64,000 nt of DNA from an uncultured Sutterella sp. (GTDB lineage: Bacteria; Pseudomonadota; Gammaproteobacteria; Burkholderiales; Burkholderiaceae_F). Below, piece by piece: positions 8,716 to 17,583 of this stretch; the first letter of the stretch is position 1; each line of letters starts with the position of its first letter. A program made the translations under genes and the position numbers. The stretch is from assembly GCA_905194315.1 (NCBI GenBank), contig CAJJRX010000003.1, positions 1 through 64,000 on the forward strand, written 5' to 3'. The notes beneath the pieces are model-generated. The model was not told where the DNA came from. It was given only the letters and a program-made list of their open reading frames with translations, and did not search any database.

Positions 8716-10068
8716 TTGGTTTCTTCTGAATTTCTGGATAAAGCCGTGACAACCAAGAAATTGTATCTGCGCAGCTTCGGCTGCCAAATGAATGACTACG
8801 ACACCGCCCGAATTGCCGACCTTCTCGCCGAACGCGGCTATGAGAAAACGGATGATCTCTCCGAGGCTGATCTGGTGGTCATGAACACCTGTTCGATCCG
8901 TGAAAAAGCCCAGGAAAAGACGTTCTCGGATCTCGGGCGCATCCGTGAAATGAAGGAAAACCGTCCCGGGATGATGATTGCGGTTGGCGGATGCGTTGCC
9001 AGTCAGGAGGGCTATAACGTTGTCAAGCGTGCCCCGTATGTTGATGTGGTTTTCGGCCCCCAGACACTGCACCGTCTGCCGGAGCTGCTCGAAAAGCGCG
9101 TCGAAACGGATCATCCGCAGGTGGATGTGAGCTTCCCGGAAATTGAAAAGTTTGACCACCTGCCCGCGCCCCGCGCGGAAGGTGCAGCGGCATTTGTTTC
9201 GATTATGGAAGGCTGCTCGAAGTACTGCTCCTACTGTGTGGTGCCCTATACCCGCGGTGAGGAGATCTCCCGTCCGCTCGTGGATGTGCTCCTTGAGGTG
9301 GCGCAGCTCGCCGATCAGGGGGTCAGGGAGGTGACGCTGCTCGGTCAGAACGTCAACGCCTACCGGGGGCTCGGCCCCGACGGGGAAACGGTTGACTTTG
9401 CGCTGCTGCTTGACTACGTGGCGGAGATTGACGGGATTGAACGTATCCGCTACACAACGAATCATCCGCGCGAATTCAATCAGCGTCTCATCGATGCCTA
9501 TGCCCGTATCCCGAAGCTCGTCAATCATGTGCACCTGCCTGTTCAGGCGGGCTCGGACCGCGTGCTTGCCGCCATGAAGCGCGGCTACACCGTGCTTGAA
9601 TACAAGTCCATCATCCGCCGTCTGCGCGCAGTGCGACCGGATATCTCGGTTGCGACGGACTTCATCGTCGGGTTCCCCGGGGAGACGGAAGCTGATTTCG
9701 AGGAAACCATGAAGCTGATCGAAGAGATCGGTTTTGATGCGAGCTTCTCGTTTGTCTTCAGCCCGCGCCCGGGTACGCCGGCGGCCCGCATGCCTGACGA
9801 TACGCCCTATGAGGTGAAGGCAGAGCGTCTGCAGCGTCTGCAGGCGGCGATTGATGCCAACGCCACGCGCATCAGCGAGGCGATGCTCGGCACCGTTCAG
9901 CGTGTGCTGGTGCTCGGCCCGGCGCGTCGCCATGAAGGGTATATGATGGCAAGAACAGACAACAACCGTATCGTGAACTTCAAGGGGGATGATTCCCTCA
10001 AGGATCAGATGGTCCAGGTTCGCATCACGGAGGTTTATCCCCATACTCTGGGTGGTGAACTCGTTTAA
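8716..10068 (+). CDS. miaB: tRNA-2-methylthio-N6-isopentenyladenosine synthase
   Basis: Radical-SAM methylthiotransferase that converts i6A37 to ms2i6A37 in tRNAs reading UNN codons. The N-terminal UPF0004 domain carries SFGCQMN, NTCSIREKAQEK and GGCVA, whose three cysteines bind the auxiliary 4Fe-4S cluster. The radical-SAM motif is CSKYCSYC in EGCSKYCSYCVVPYTRGEE, and a C-terminal TRAM domain follows. The start is uncertain: TTG 8716 has AGAGG six bases upstream; GTG 8746 would begin right before the conserved KKLYLRSFGC; TTG 8692 is also open. It heads the miaB-phoH-ybeY-corC-lnt cluster. Confidence 0.94.
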   Translation: MVSSEFLDKAVTTKKLYLRSFGCQMNDYDTARIADLLAERGYEKTDDLSEADLVVMNTCSIREKAQEKTFSDLGRIREMKENRPGMMIAVGGCVASQEGYNVVKRAPYVDVVFGPQTLHRLPELLEKRVETDHPQVDVSFPEIEKFDHLPAPRAEGAAAFVSIMEGCSKYCSYCVVPYTRGEEISRPLVDVLLEVAQLADQGVREVTLLGQNVNAYRGLGPDGETVDFALLLDYVAEIDGIERIRYTTNHPREFNQRLIDAYARIPKLVNHVHLPVQAGSDRVLAAMKRGYTVLEYKSIIRRLRAVRPDISVATDFIVGFPGETEADFEETMKLIEEIGFDASFSFVFSPRPGTPAARMPDDTPYEVKAERLQRLQAAIDANATRISEAMLGTVQRVLVLGPARRHEGYMMARTDNNRIVNFKGDDSLKDQMVQVRITEVYPHTLGGELV

Positions 10069-10082
10069 CAGGACAGCAGCGG

Positions 10083-11087
10083 ATGACGGAAAAAGCCAGG
10101 ACAGACAACACGCTTACTCTTAATTTTGATACAAGCAACACGGCGCTCTCGGGGCTTTGCGGTCCGACGGACCAGAATATCCGGGAGCTTGCCTCGCAGC
10201 TTGGCATTCAGATCCGCCGCCGTGGAAGCCAGTTCACGCTCTACGGCGAGCGCTACAAAATCGAGCAGGGAGCCTCCAATCTCGAGACACTGCTGCGCCA
10301 GGTTGAAAAGACCGGCAAGGCGCTCGGTGTGGAGGATGTGCAGTGGCTCTTTGTCGGACAGAAGAACACGCCCCGTCATTCGATCTCGGATGAGGAGGAT
10401 GGTCAGGGAACGGTGGATCTGAAGGTCCGCCGTCGCGATCTTCAGGGCCGCACGACCAATCAGCGTATCTACCTCAATTCCATCCTCTCGCACGACATCA
10501 GTTTCGGTATCGGCCCGGCCGGTACCGGTAAGACGTATCTTGCGGTTGCCACCGCAGTGGACGCCTTCGAGCGCGGCAGCGTGGAACGTATCGTGCTGAC
10601 CCGTCCGGCGGTTGAGGCCGGCGAGCGGCTCGGTTTTCTGCCCGGCGACCTCACACAGAAGGTTGACCCGTATCTGCGCCCGCTCTACGATGCGCTTTTC
10701 GATCTGATGGGTTTTGAGAAGTCGCAGCGGCTCATGGAGCGCCAGCTCATTGAAGTTGCACCCCTTGCCTACATGCGCGGCCGCACGCTCAATAACGCGT
10801 TCATCATCCTTGATGAGGCGCAGAACACAACACCCGAGCAGATGAAAATGTTCCTCACCCGTATCGGGTTCGGCTCCAAGGCGGTGATCACCGGTGACAT
10901 CACCCAGATCGACCTCCCGAAAGGCGTGCCGAGCGGTCTGAAGCAGGCTGCCCAGATTCTGCGCAATGTCCGCGGCATTTCGATCACACGCTTTAACGCC
11001 TCCGACGTTGTCCGCCACCCGCTGGTGGCCCGCATTGTTGAGGCCTATGAGGCGCTTGAGGAACAGAAAAAAGAACAGCAACACTGA
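10083..11087 (+). CDS. phoH: PhoH-like ATPase
   Basis: Cytosolic PhoH/YbeZ-type P-loop protein. A short N-terminal KH-like region (about 30-90) precedes the ATPase domain with Walker A GPAGTGKT at 144-151 and Walker B FIILDEAQN near 237-245. YbeZ is thought to act with the RNase YbeY in RNA metabolism, and that partner gene follows after 20 bases. It lies 14 bases after miaB, so all these genes appear co-transcribed. The precise biochemical role of the family is not settled. Confidence 0.93.
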   Translation: MTEKARTDNTLTLNFDTSNTALSGLCGPTDQNIRELASQLGIQIRRRGSQFTLYGERYKIEQGASNLETLLRQVEKTGKALGVEDVQWLFVGQKNTPRHSISDEEDGQGTVDLKVRRRDLQGRTTNQRIYLNSILSHDISFGIGPAGTGKTYLAVATAVDAFERGSVERIVLTRPAVEAGERLGFLPGDLTQKVDPYLRPLYDALFDLMGFEKSQRLMERQLIEVAPLAYMRGRTLNNAFIILDEAQNTTPEQMKMFLTRIGFGSKAVITGDITQIDLPKGVPSGLKQAAQILRNVRGISITRFNASDVVRHPLVARIVEAYEALEEQKKEQQH

Positions 11088-11107
11088 AACAGCGAAAGAG
11101 GCCTGTT

Positions 11108-11563
11108 ATGGAAAGTATTGTGTTAAGCACTCAGAACATGTCCAGGTTTCCCGGGCTTCCTGCAAAAAAGACGATGCAGCGCTGGATGAGTCACGCCTGT
11201 GAACGTCCGACAGAAATCACCGTCCGTTTTGTCGATGAGCAGGAGGGACGTGAACTCAATTCAACCTACCGTCACAAGGACTATGCCACTAATGTGCTCA
11301 CCTTCAACTACACCGAGGAGCCCGTGGTGACGGCGGATGTGGTGATCTGCGTGCCTGTGCTTGAACGGCAGGCGGCAGAGCAGGGCAAGACGTTCAGGGA
11401 GCATCTTGCCCACCTGCTGATTCACTCCGTGCTGCATGCGCACGGCTACGACCATCTCGAAGAGGCTGAGGCTGAAGAGATGGAGACGCGGGAAACCGAG
11501 ATCATGCTCGGACTGAAGTTCCCCGATCCCTACAGCGACAAAATCGGCATCGTCCACGACTGA
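11108..11563 (+). CDS. ybeY: Endoribonuclease YbeY (rRNA maturation factor)
   Basis: Zinc-dependent RNase involved in 16S rRNA 3' maturation and ribosome quality control. The metal-binding H-x3-H-x5-H is complete: His106, His110 and His116 in LIHSVLHAHGYDHLEE. The conserved NVLTFNY block is near residue 62, and 151 residues is normal. AAAGAGG stands six bases before the ATG. It sits between phoH and corC as in most proteobacteria. Confidence 0.95.
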   Translation: MESIVLSTQNMSRFPGLPAKKTMQRWMSHACERPTEITVRFVDEQEGRELNSTYRHKDYATNVLTFNYTEEPVVTADVVICVPVLERQAAEQGKTFREHLAHLLIHSVLHAHGYDHLEEAEAEEMETRETEIMLGLKFPDPYSDKIGIVHD

Positions 11564-11623
11564 TGTGCTTCTGCCCGTGAGGAATCACCTCCGGCGGAGC
11601 CTGTGCAAAGCCGCGGACTTTTG

Positions 11624-11703
11624 TATACTTAAAAAATCTCTGCTGTCCGGCGCAGAGTCCTCAGTGTTCTGAGGGGATCTCGGAGAGGCGCCGGCGGCTT
11701 TTT
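11624..11703 (+). promoter_or_regulatory. Structured leader upstream of corC
   Basis: After TATACT (11624-11629, no good -35) come a hairpin CTCTGC/GCAGAG (11638-11643 with 11652-11657) and a hairpin CCTCAG-TGTT-CTGAGG (11660-11675). A competing long-range pairing CCGGCGC (11647-11653) with GCGCCGG (11688-11694) is closely followed by a T run (11699-11703). Alternative pairings of this type can control read-through, but nothing here matches a riboswitch I know. Confidence 0.35.
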
Positions 11704-11721
11704 GAGCAACAGTAAGGATGT

Positions 11722-12594
11722 ATGCCCAGTTCTAATGAACCCCCGAGTCCGGGGAAAAACAGGACTTTTCTTGAACGTCTGTCCGCCCTGTTCCATGTCG
11801 AGGATGTCAGCGACCGCAATGCGGTGCTTGAGATGCTCAAGGAGGCGCGGCGGCGTGATGTGTTTGACGAGGATACGCTCTCCATGATGGAGGGAGCCCT
11901 TGAGGTTTCCGATCTGAGAGCGGCTGACCTGATGATTCCTCGTGCGCAGGTTGACGCCGTTGACCTGTCCATGCCTCAGAGACAGTGGCTCGAAGAGCTG
12001 ATCCGCTCCGGTCACTCCCGCTTCCCTGCCATTGAAGGCGATCTCGATAACGTCATCGGCGTGCTCCACGCCAAGGATCTGCTTCAGCTGCTTGTGCGCG
12101 GTGATATCGACGTGAAGTCGATGATCCGTCCTGCCCGTTTTATTCCTGAAACTCAGCCCATCAATGTGCTTTTGCGCGACTTTAAAACGACGCGCAGCCA
12201 CATGGCGCTCGTTATTGACGAGTTCGGCAGCATCTCCGGGCTGATCACAATTGAAGACGTGCTCGAGCAGATTGTCGGTGAAATTTCGGATGAATTTGAC
12301 CACGACGATACGAGTCTCAACATTCAGCCTGACGGTCCCGGCCGCTGGCGTGTGAAGGGCTGGACTGAACTTGAGCAGTTCAATGAGTATTTCGGCACGA
12401 CGCTCTCGGACGAACGTCTGGAGACGATCGGCGGTCTGGTGACGGACCGTTTTGAACACGTGCCCCGCAAAGGGGAAATGATCGAGGAGTGCGGTATGCG
12501 TTTTCGCATTCTCAGCGGAGATGACCGTCAGGTGCGGCTGCTCTCCGTGGAACGCATCCCGGTGCCTGCCGGAGCAACTGCTGCCGGTGACTGA
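11722..12594 (+). CDS. corC: CorC/YbeX-type CBS-domain protein
   Basis: Cytosolic protein with a CBS pair (about residues 55-180, with LMIPRAQVDAVD and the second repeat through IDEFGSISGLITIEDVLEQIVGEI) and a C-terminal CorC_HlyC transporter-associated domain. The family is linked to magnesium and cobalt efflux and, as YbeX, to ribosome metabolism. It has no membrane domain. The 290 residues match E. coli YbeX. It is separated from ybeY by a 158-base structured spacer and followed after 23 bases by lnt. Confidence 0.93.
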   Translation: MPSSNEPPSPGKNRTFLERLSALFHVEDVSDRNAVLEMLKEARRRDVFDEDTLSMMEGALEVSDLRAADLMIPRAQVDAVDLSMPQRQWLEELIRSGHSRFPAIEGDLDNVIGVLHAKDLLQLLVRGDIDVKSMIRPARFIPETQPINVLLRDFKTTRSHMALVIDEFGSISGLITIEDVLEQIVGEISDEFDHDDTSLNIQPDGPGRWRVKGWTELEQFNEYFGTTLSDERLETIGGLVTDRFEHVPRKGEMIEECGMRFRILSGDDRQVRLLSVERIPVPAGATAAGD

Positions 12595-12617
12595 GTCCGG
12601 TTTTACAGAGAGCCTCC

Positions 12618-14159
12618 ATGTCCGCCGCCCATACTGACAATATTTTCAGACACCGCTTTGACCGGTTCGCCTCGCTTGCAGGTGCGGCCATTGCAGGCGC
12701 ACTGTTTCAGCGGGGATTCACGCCGACTTTTGAGTGGTGGTTCCCTGTGCTCGGGCTTCTCGGCTGGATGTTCCTGCTTGAGCGGAGCCCTTCGCGCAGA
12801 CACTCCGTACTGCTCGGGCTTCTGTTCGGTCTGAGCTGGTTCGGGCTCGGTCTGCAGTGGACCGTTAACTCCATGACGGATCACGGGCATCTGCCGTGGC
12901 TGCTCGCCGAAGGCGGTGTGGCGCTGCTTGCGCTGGTTCTCAGTGTTTCTCCGGTGCTGACCGCACTTGTTCTCGGACCGCGGCGCGAGCGTCCGATCAG
13001 CCAGTTCATGCTGAGTTTTGCCGGCCTCTTCACGCTGACCGAGTGGATTCGCGGGGCGGCGGTTTTCAATTTTGACTGGCTCAACCCCGCCTATCTGATG
13101 ATCAACACCTGGATTGCAGGCTGGGCGCCGCTGGGCGGTGAGTTCGGCCTGCTGCTTGCATCGCTTGTCTGCGCTGCGGGGGTGATCACTCTCATTTTCG
13201 GACGTTGGCCGGAAAGGGCGGGGGCAGCGCTTGTCTGTGTGCTCCTTTATGCGGTCTCCTACTGGTCCGGACACACCGTCTGGTCGGAGAAAACCGGTGA
13301 GGTGCGCGTAGAGGTGATGCAGCCTGACCTGCCAATCGTGGATGCGTTTATGCGGGTAGATCCTGCGATGCGCCTGGCGGAACTCAGAAAAGGGCGCTCG
13401 CTCTACCTGGCTGCGCCGGAGGAAAAACCGCTGATGGCACTGATGCCTGAGGGTGTTGTCAATGAGCCCTTCTCCCGGCTCTCCGGACGGGCGGAAACGG
13501 AACTGCGCTCTCTGCTCGAGGAGACCGGTGTGCCTACTTTTGTCAATGCGTTTCGTATGCAGAAGCGCCGCTACTTCAATACGACACTGGTGCTCACGTC
13601 CGATGCGGCGCTGGGCGTGACGGATAAGCGCCATCTGGTGCCTTTCGGTGAGTTTGTCCCTGAAGGGGCGCGCTGGTTTATCAATCTGCTTGGCATACCG
13701 ATGTCTGACGTACTCCCCGGCGCCCCTGATCAGCCCGCCCTCCGGCTGGGCGGTCACAATGTCGGTCTGCTGATCTGTTACGAAAATCTGTTTGCGGATG
13801 TGCTTCGCAGCTACTGGGAACACGGCAGCGGTGTGGATTTTGTTGCGCTGACGGCCAATCTGGGCTGGTTCGGGCCGGACATTGTGCCGCAGCATATGCA
13901 GATTACGCGGCTCAGAGCCATGGAGGTGGCCCGCGCGGTTGTTGTTTCTTCGAACACCGGTCTGAGCTCTGTGATCGGTGCCGACGGGCGCTTCCTGCAG
14001 CATCTTGCCCCGTTTGGGGCGGACTACGCGGTGATGACGGTGCCTGTGATGACCGGAGAGCCCACGCCGTTTGTCCGCTGGGGATCCACACCGGCTCTTG
14101 TGATCGCTTTGCTTCTGTTTTTAGTGGGTTTTTTGAACTTCCGGCGCGTAAGGACTTGA
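12618..14159 (+). CDS. lnt: Apolipoprotein N-acyltransferase
   Basis: Inner-membrane enzyme that N-acylates the diacylglyceryl-cysteine of lipoproteins such as Pal, completing maturation before Lol sorting. The N-terminal half has about six hydrophobic helices; the C-terminal half is a periplasmic nitrilase-fold domain with the expected catalytic triad in order: Glu in LMPEGVVNE, Lys in TDKRHLVPFGEF and Cys in GLLICYENLF. A final membrane helix ends the protein. Its 513 residues are typical. It is the last gene of the miaB cluster. Confidence 0.95.
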   Translation: MSAAHTDNIFRHRFDRFASLAGAAIAGALFQRGFTPTFEWWFPVLGLLGWMFLLERSPSRRHSVLLGLLFGLSWFGLGLQWTVNSMTDHGHLPWLLAEGGVALLALVLSVSPVLTALVLGPRRERPISQFMLSFAGLFTLTEWIRGAAVFNFDWLNPAYLMINTWIAGWAPLGGEFGLLLASLVCAAGVITLIFGRWPERAGAALVCVLLYAVSYWSGHTVWSEKTGEVRVEVMQPDLPIVDAFMRVDPAMRLAELRKGRSLYLAAPEEKPLMALMPEGVVNEPFSRLSGRAETELRSLLEETGVPTFVNAFRMQKRRYFNTTLVLTSDAALGVTDKRHLVPFGEFVPEGARWFINLLGIPMSDVLPGAPDQPALRLGGHNVGLLICYENLFADVLRSYWEHGSGVDFVALTANLGWFGPDIVPQHMQITRLRAMEVARAVVVSSNTGLSSVIGADGRFLQHLAPFGADYAVMTVPVMTGEPTPFVRWGSTPALVIALLLFLVGFLNFRRVRT

Positions 14160-14180
14160 GAGCCCCCGGGTCTTAAGTGC

Positions 14181-14300
14181 TAAAATAGGCAATTCCCGAT
14201 CCGGGGCAGGGTACTGAGCGCCCGGCGCAATGCCGCCCTGCCGGATCTGCCGGACAGATTTTCTGAAGAGTCATCACGGATGACTCTTCTTCGTTATTTT
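14181..14300 (+). promoter_or_regulatory. Structured 5' leader of glyQS
   Basis: The 206-base gap before glyQ starts with TAAAAT (14181-14186). A 12-pair stem with a GG bulge follows: 14198-14211 pairs with 14236-14247. Then an 11-pair perfect hairpin, GAAGAGTCATC-ACG-GATGACTCTTC (14265-14289), is followed by a T-rich tract TTCGTTATTTT. The second hairpin resembles an intrinsic terminator or attenuator. It is not a T-box or glycine riboswitch that I recognise. Confidence 0.45.
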
Positions 14301-14365
14301 CTCCGGGACTCTGTTCCCGCCAAGCCAACAGTTAATAGGCGTCGAGCAATCGGCGGCAATATCGA

Positions 14366-15271
14366 ATGATTACCTTTCAAGAAGTCATTTTGCGTTTGCA
14401 AGAGTATTGGAATCGTCAGGGCTGTGCACTGCTGCAGCCGATCGATCTCGAAGTGGGGGCAGGTACCTCCCACACGGCCACATTTTTAAGAGCATTAGGC
14501 CCGGAACCCTGGCGTGCCGCCTATGTTCAGCCGTCCCGCCGTCCGAAAGACGCCCGTTACGGTGAAAACCCCAACCGTCTGCACCAGCACCATCAGTATC
14601 AGGTGGTTCTCAAACCCGCGCCCACGAATATCGTGGATCTGTATCTCGGCAGCCTTCGTGCTCTCGGTATCGACACTGAGGTCAATGACATCCGCTTCGT
14701 TGAGGACAACTGGGAAAACCCGACGCTCGGCGCCTGGGGGCTCGGCTGGGAAGTCTGGATGAACGGCATGGAAGTGACCCAGTTCACCTATTTCCAGCAG
14801 GTGGGCGGTCTTGAATGCAAGCCCATCACCGGCGAGATCACCTACGGTCTTGAACGTCTCACGATGTATCTGCAGAACTGTGACAACGTCTTTGACCTTG
14901 TCTACACGACCTGGAAGGATCCTGACGGGCAGACCCGCGTGCTCACCTACGGTGACGTGTTCCACCAGAACGAAGTCGAGCAGTCGATCTACAACTTTGA
15001 AGCGAGCGACACGGACAAGCTGCTCAAGCAGTTTGATTACTTCGAAGGTGAAGCCAAGCGTCTGATGGACGCCAATCTTGCGCTGCCCGCCTATGAAATG
15101 GTGCTCAAGGCCGGTCATACGTTTAACCTGCTCGATGCCCACGGAGCGATCTCCGTGACGGAACGCGCCGCCTATATCGCCCGTATCCGCACGATCTCCC
15201 GTGCTGTGGCCCAGAGCTACTACGATTCCCGTGAACGTCTGGGCTTCCCGATGCTCAAGAAAGCTGATTAA
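14366..15271 (+). CDS. glyQ: Glycyl-tRNA synthetase alpha subunit
   Basis: Catalytic subunit of the bacterial alpha2-beta2 GlyRS. It begins MITFQEVILRLQEYWNRQGC and carries the class II motifs, including AYVQPSRRPKDARYGENPNR and GWEVWMNGMEVTQFTYFQQ, that are nearly invariant in GlyQ. Its 301 residues are normal. glyS starts 28 bases later, so the subunits are co-expressed, and a structured leader precedes the gene. Confidence 0.97.
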   Translation: MITFQEVILRLQEYWNRQGCALLQPIDLEVGAGTSHTATFLRALGPEPWRAAYVQPSRRPKDARYGENPNRLHQHHQYQVVLKPAPTNIVDLYLGSLRALGIDTEVNDIRFVEDNWENPTLGAWGLGWEVWMNGMEVTQFTYFQQVGGLECKPITGEITYGLERLTMYLQNCDNVFDLVYTTWKDPDGQTRVLTYGDVFHQNEVEQSIYNFEASDTDKLLKQFDYFEGEAKRLMDANLALPAYEMVLKAGHTFNLLDAHGAISVTERAAYIARIRTISRAVAQSYYDSRERLGFPMLKKAD

Positions 15272-15299
15272 TGTCCTGGATGCGTGGAGAAAGATAAAA

Positions 15300-17387
15300 A
15301 TGCAGAATTTGTTGGTTGAATTGCAAACCGAAGAACTCCCGCCGAAGGCGCTGTACAAGCTGATGCAGGCGTTTGCTGACGGGATTTTCAATGAACTCAG
15401 TCATGCCGGTTTTACGACCGGAAACTCCCGTGCTGTTGCCTACGGCTCGCCGCGACGTCTCGCCGTGCATGTGAGCGATGTGCTGCCGGTGAGTCCGGAT
15501 GTGCCCTTCGTTCAGAAGCTTGTCCCTGTGCGCGTCGGTCTGGATGCTGAAGGCAAGGCAAGCCCCGCGCTTATCAAGAAGATGGGTGCGCTGGGCATCT
15601 CCTGCGAAGTCTCTGAACTCAAGCGTGTCAATGACGGCAAGAATGAGGTTTTCGTTTTTGAAGGTGTCCGCCCGGGCGTGGCGATCCGTGACGGTCTGCA
15701 GAGTGCACTGGAATCTGCCGTGAAGTCGCTGCCGATTCCGAAGGTCATGACCTACCAGCTCGCTGACGGTGAAACGACTGTCTCCTTCGTGCGTCCTGTG
15801 AAGCACCTCCTGGCGCTGTTCGGTGCCGATGTGGTTGATGTGGAGCTCTTCGGCCTGAAGGCCGGCCGCGTCACGATGGGGCACCGCTTCCATACGAGTG
15901 CACCCGTTGAGATCCCCACCGCGGATGCCTACGAAGCCACCATGCTTGCGAACAAGGTGATGCCGGGCTTTGATGCCCGCCGTGATGCGCTGCGCAATGA
16001 ACTGACGAAGCGCGCTGCCGCACTCAACGCCACCGTGATCATGCCTGAGGACCTTCTTGAAGAGGTTTCGGCTCTCACGGAATGGCCTGTGGTTTATGAG
16101 AGCCAGTTTGACAAGGAATTCCTGGATGTGCCTGAGGAATGCCTGATTCTGACGATGCAGCTCAACCAGAAGTACTTTGCGCTTCGCGGTGCGGACGGCA
16201 AACTGATGAACCGTTTCCTTCTCGTGTCTCAGCTTGAAGCCAAAGACGGCGGCGCGGCGATCTCTTCGGGTAATGCCCGTGTGGTTCGTGCACGTCTCGC
16301 TGATGCGAAGTTCTTCTACGATCAGGACCGTCAGCAGACGCTGGAAAGCCGCGTGGAAGGGCTCAAGCATGTGGTCTACCACAACAAGCTCGGCTCTCAG
16401 GCTGAACGCATGCTCCGCGTCAAGGCTATGGCCGGTCGCTTTGCCGAACGGCTCGGTGCGAACCGTGAATCTGCTGAACGTGCTGCAATGCTTGCCAAGG
16501 CTGACCTGCGTACGCTCATGGTCGGTGAATTCCCGGAACTGCAGGGCATTATGGGCGAATACTATGCCCGTCATGACGGTGAAGCCGGAGATGTTGCTCT
16601 TGCCATCCGTGAACACTACCAGCCCCGCTATGCCGGTGACGAACTGCCCAGCACGCCTGTGAGTCTCGCTGTGGCGCTCGCCGACAAGATGGAAACGCTG
16701 ATCGGCATGTTCGGTATCGGTCAGATGCCCACCGGCGAAAAGGACCCGTTTGCGCTTCGCCGCCACGCGCTTGGCGTGCTGCGTATGCTGATTGAAAAGT
16801 CGCTCCCTGTCGCTCTGAAGGATCTGATTGATGACGCCTGGGCTGAGGAAATGTCCGTGCCCGGTATCGCTGACCATCGCGAAGAGCTTACCCATTTCTT
16901 CATGGATCGCTTGCGTGTGATGCTCCGTGACATGGGCTACAGCGCTCTTGAGGTCGATGCCGTGCTCGCTCTTGATCTTGCCCGCTTTGATGACGTGACC
17001 AAGCGCCTTGCCGCTGTGCGCACCTTTATGGCGCTGCCCGAGGCACAGGCTCTTACCGCGGCCAACAAGCGTATTGTCAATATTCTCAAGAAGTCCGAAG
17101 AGGCTGTTGCCGACACGGTGGACACCGCTCTGCTCGTGGAGGATGCCGAAAAGGCGCTCTATGAACAGCTCAGTCAGGTGGCTCCCCGTGCTGATGCGGA
17201 CTTTGCTCAGGGTGAATATGAAAAGACGCTCTCGGATGTGGCTGAACTCAAAGATGCAGTGGACAATTTCTTTGCCCACGTGATGGTGAATGCGGAGGAT
17301 GAAAAACTGCGCGCCAACCGTCATGCGCTGCTCAAAGCGATGTACACGGCCATGAACAAGGTGGCGGAAATCTCCCGCCTGGCCTGA
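15300..17387 (+). CDS. glyS: Glycyl-tRNA synthetase beta subunit
   Basis: tRNA-binding subunit of GlyRS. The true start is ATG 15300 (MQNLLVELQTEELPPKAL), with GGAGA about ten bases upstream; an open frame upstream overlaps glyQ and is not used. The body has the GlyS core (LTEWPVVYESQFD, LADAKFFYDQDR, LADKMETLIGMFGIGQMPTGEKDPFALRR) and a C-terminal anticodon-binding DALR domain. The length of 695 residues is normal. A strong terminator follows. Confidence 0.96.
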   Translation: MQNLLVELQTEELPPKALYKLMQAFADGIFNELSHAGFTTGNSRAVAYGSPRRLAVHVSDVLPVSPDVPFVQKLVPVRVGLDAEGKASPALIKKMGALGISCEVSELKRVNDGKNEVFVFEGVRPGVAIRDGLQSALESAVKSLPIPKVMTYQLADGETTVSFVRPVKHLLALFGADVVDVELFGLKAGRVTMGHRFHTSAPVEIPTADAYEATMLANKVMPGFDARRDALRNELTKRAAALNATVIMPEDLLEEVSALTEWPVVYESQFDKEFLDVPEECLILTMQLNQKYFALRGADGKLMNRFLLVSQLEAKDGGAAISSGNARVVRARLADAKFFYDQDRQQTLESRVEGLKHVVYHNKLGSQAERMLRVKAMAGRFAERLGANRESAERAAMLAKADLRTLMVGEFPELQGIMGEYYARHDGEAGDVALAIREHYQPRYAGDELPSTPVSLAVALADKMETLIGMFGIGQMPTGEKDPFALRRHALGVLRMLIEKSLPVALKDLIDDAWAEEMSVPGIADHREELTHFFMDRLRVMLRDMGYSALEVDAVLALDLARFDDVTKRLAAVRTFMALPEAQALTAANKRIVNILKKSEEAVADTVDTALLVEDAEKALYEQLSQVAPRADADFAQGEYEKTLSDVAELKDAVDNFFAHVMVNAEDEKLRANRHALLKAMYTAMNKVAEISRLA

Positions 17388-17418
17388 TCAGACTGACACT
17401 CGTCAGGGCTGAACATCA

Positions 17419-17450
17419 AGAGGAATCCGGGAGTCCCGGGTTCCTCTTTT
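17419..17450 (+). terminator. Rho-independent terminator of glyQS
   Basis: AGAGGAATCCGGG (17419-17431) pairs with CCCGGGTTCCTCT (17435-17447) across an AGT loop, followed by TTT. Confidence 0.85.
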
Positions 17451-17583
17451 CCGTTTATGCAAAGGAGAAAATCTCGGTTTTACAGCCGCGTTTTTCAGTC
17501 TCCGGATGACGTATGATTGAGAGAAACTTTTTTCTGGCGGGATCCGGCATCCTGTCATCGTCTAATTTTTAGGATACGTCTGA

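Noticed and set aside
15255..17324. 689-residue open frame antisense to glyS
   Set aside because: Shadow of glyS. Its long length reflects GC-rich third positions; the composition is His/Arg-rich without any domain.
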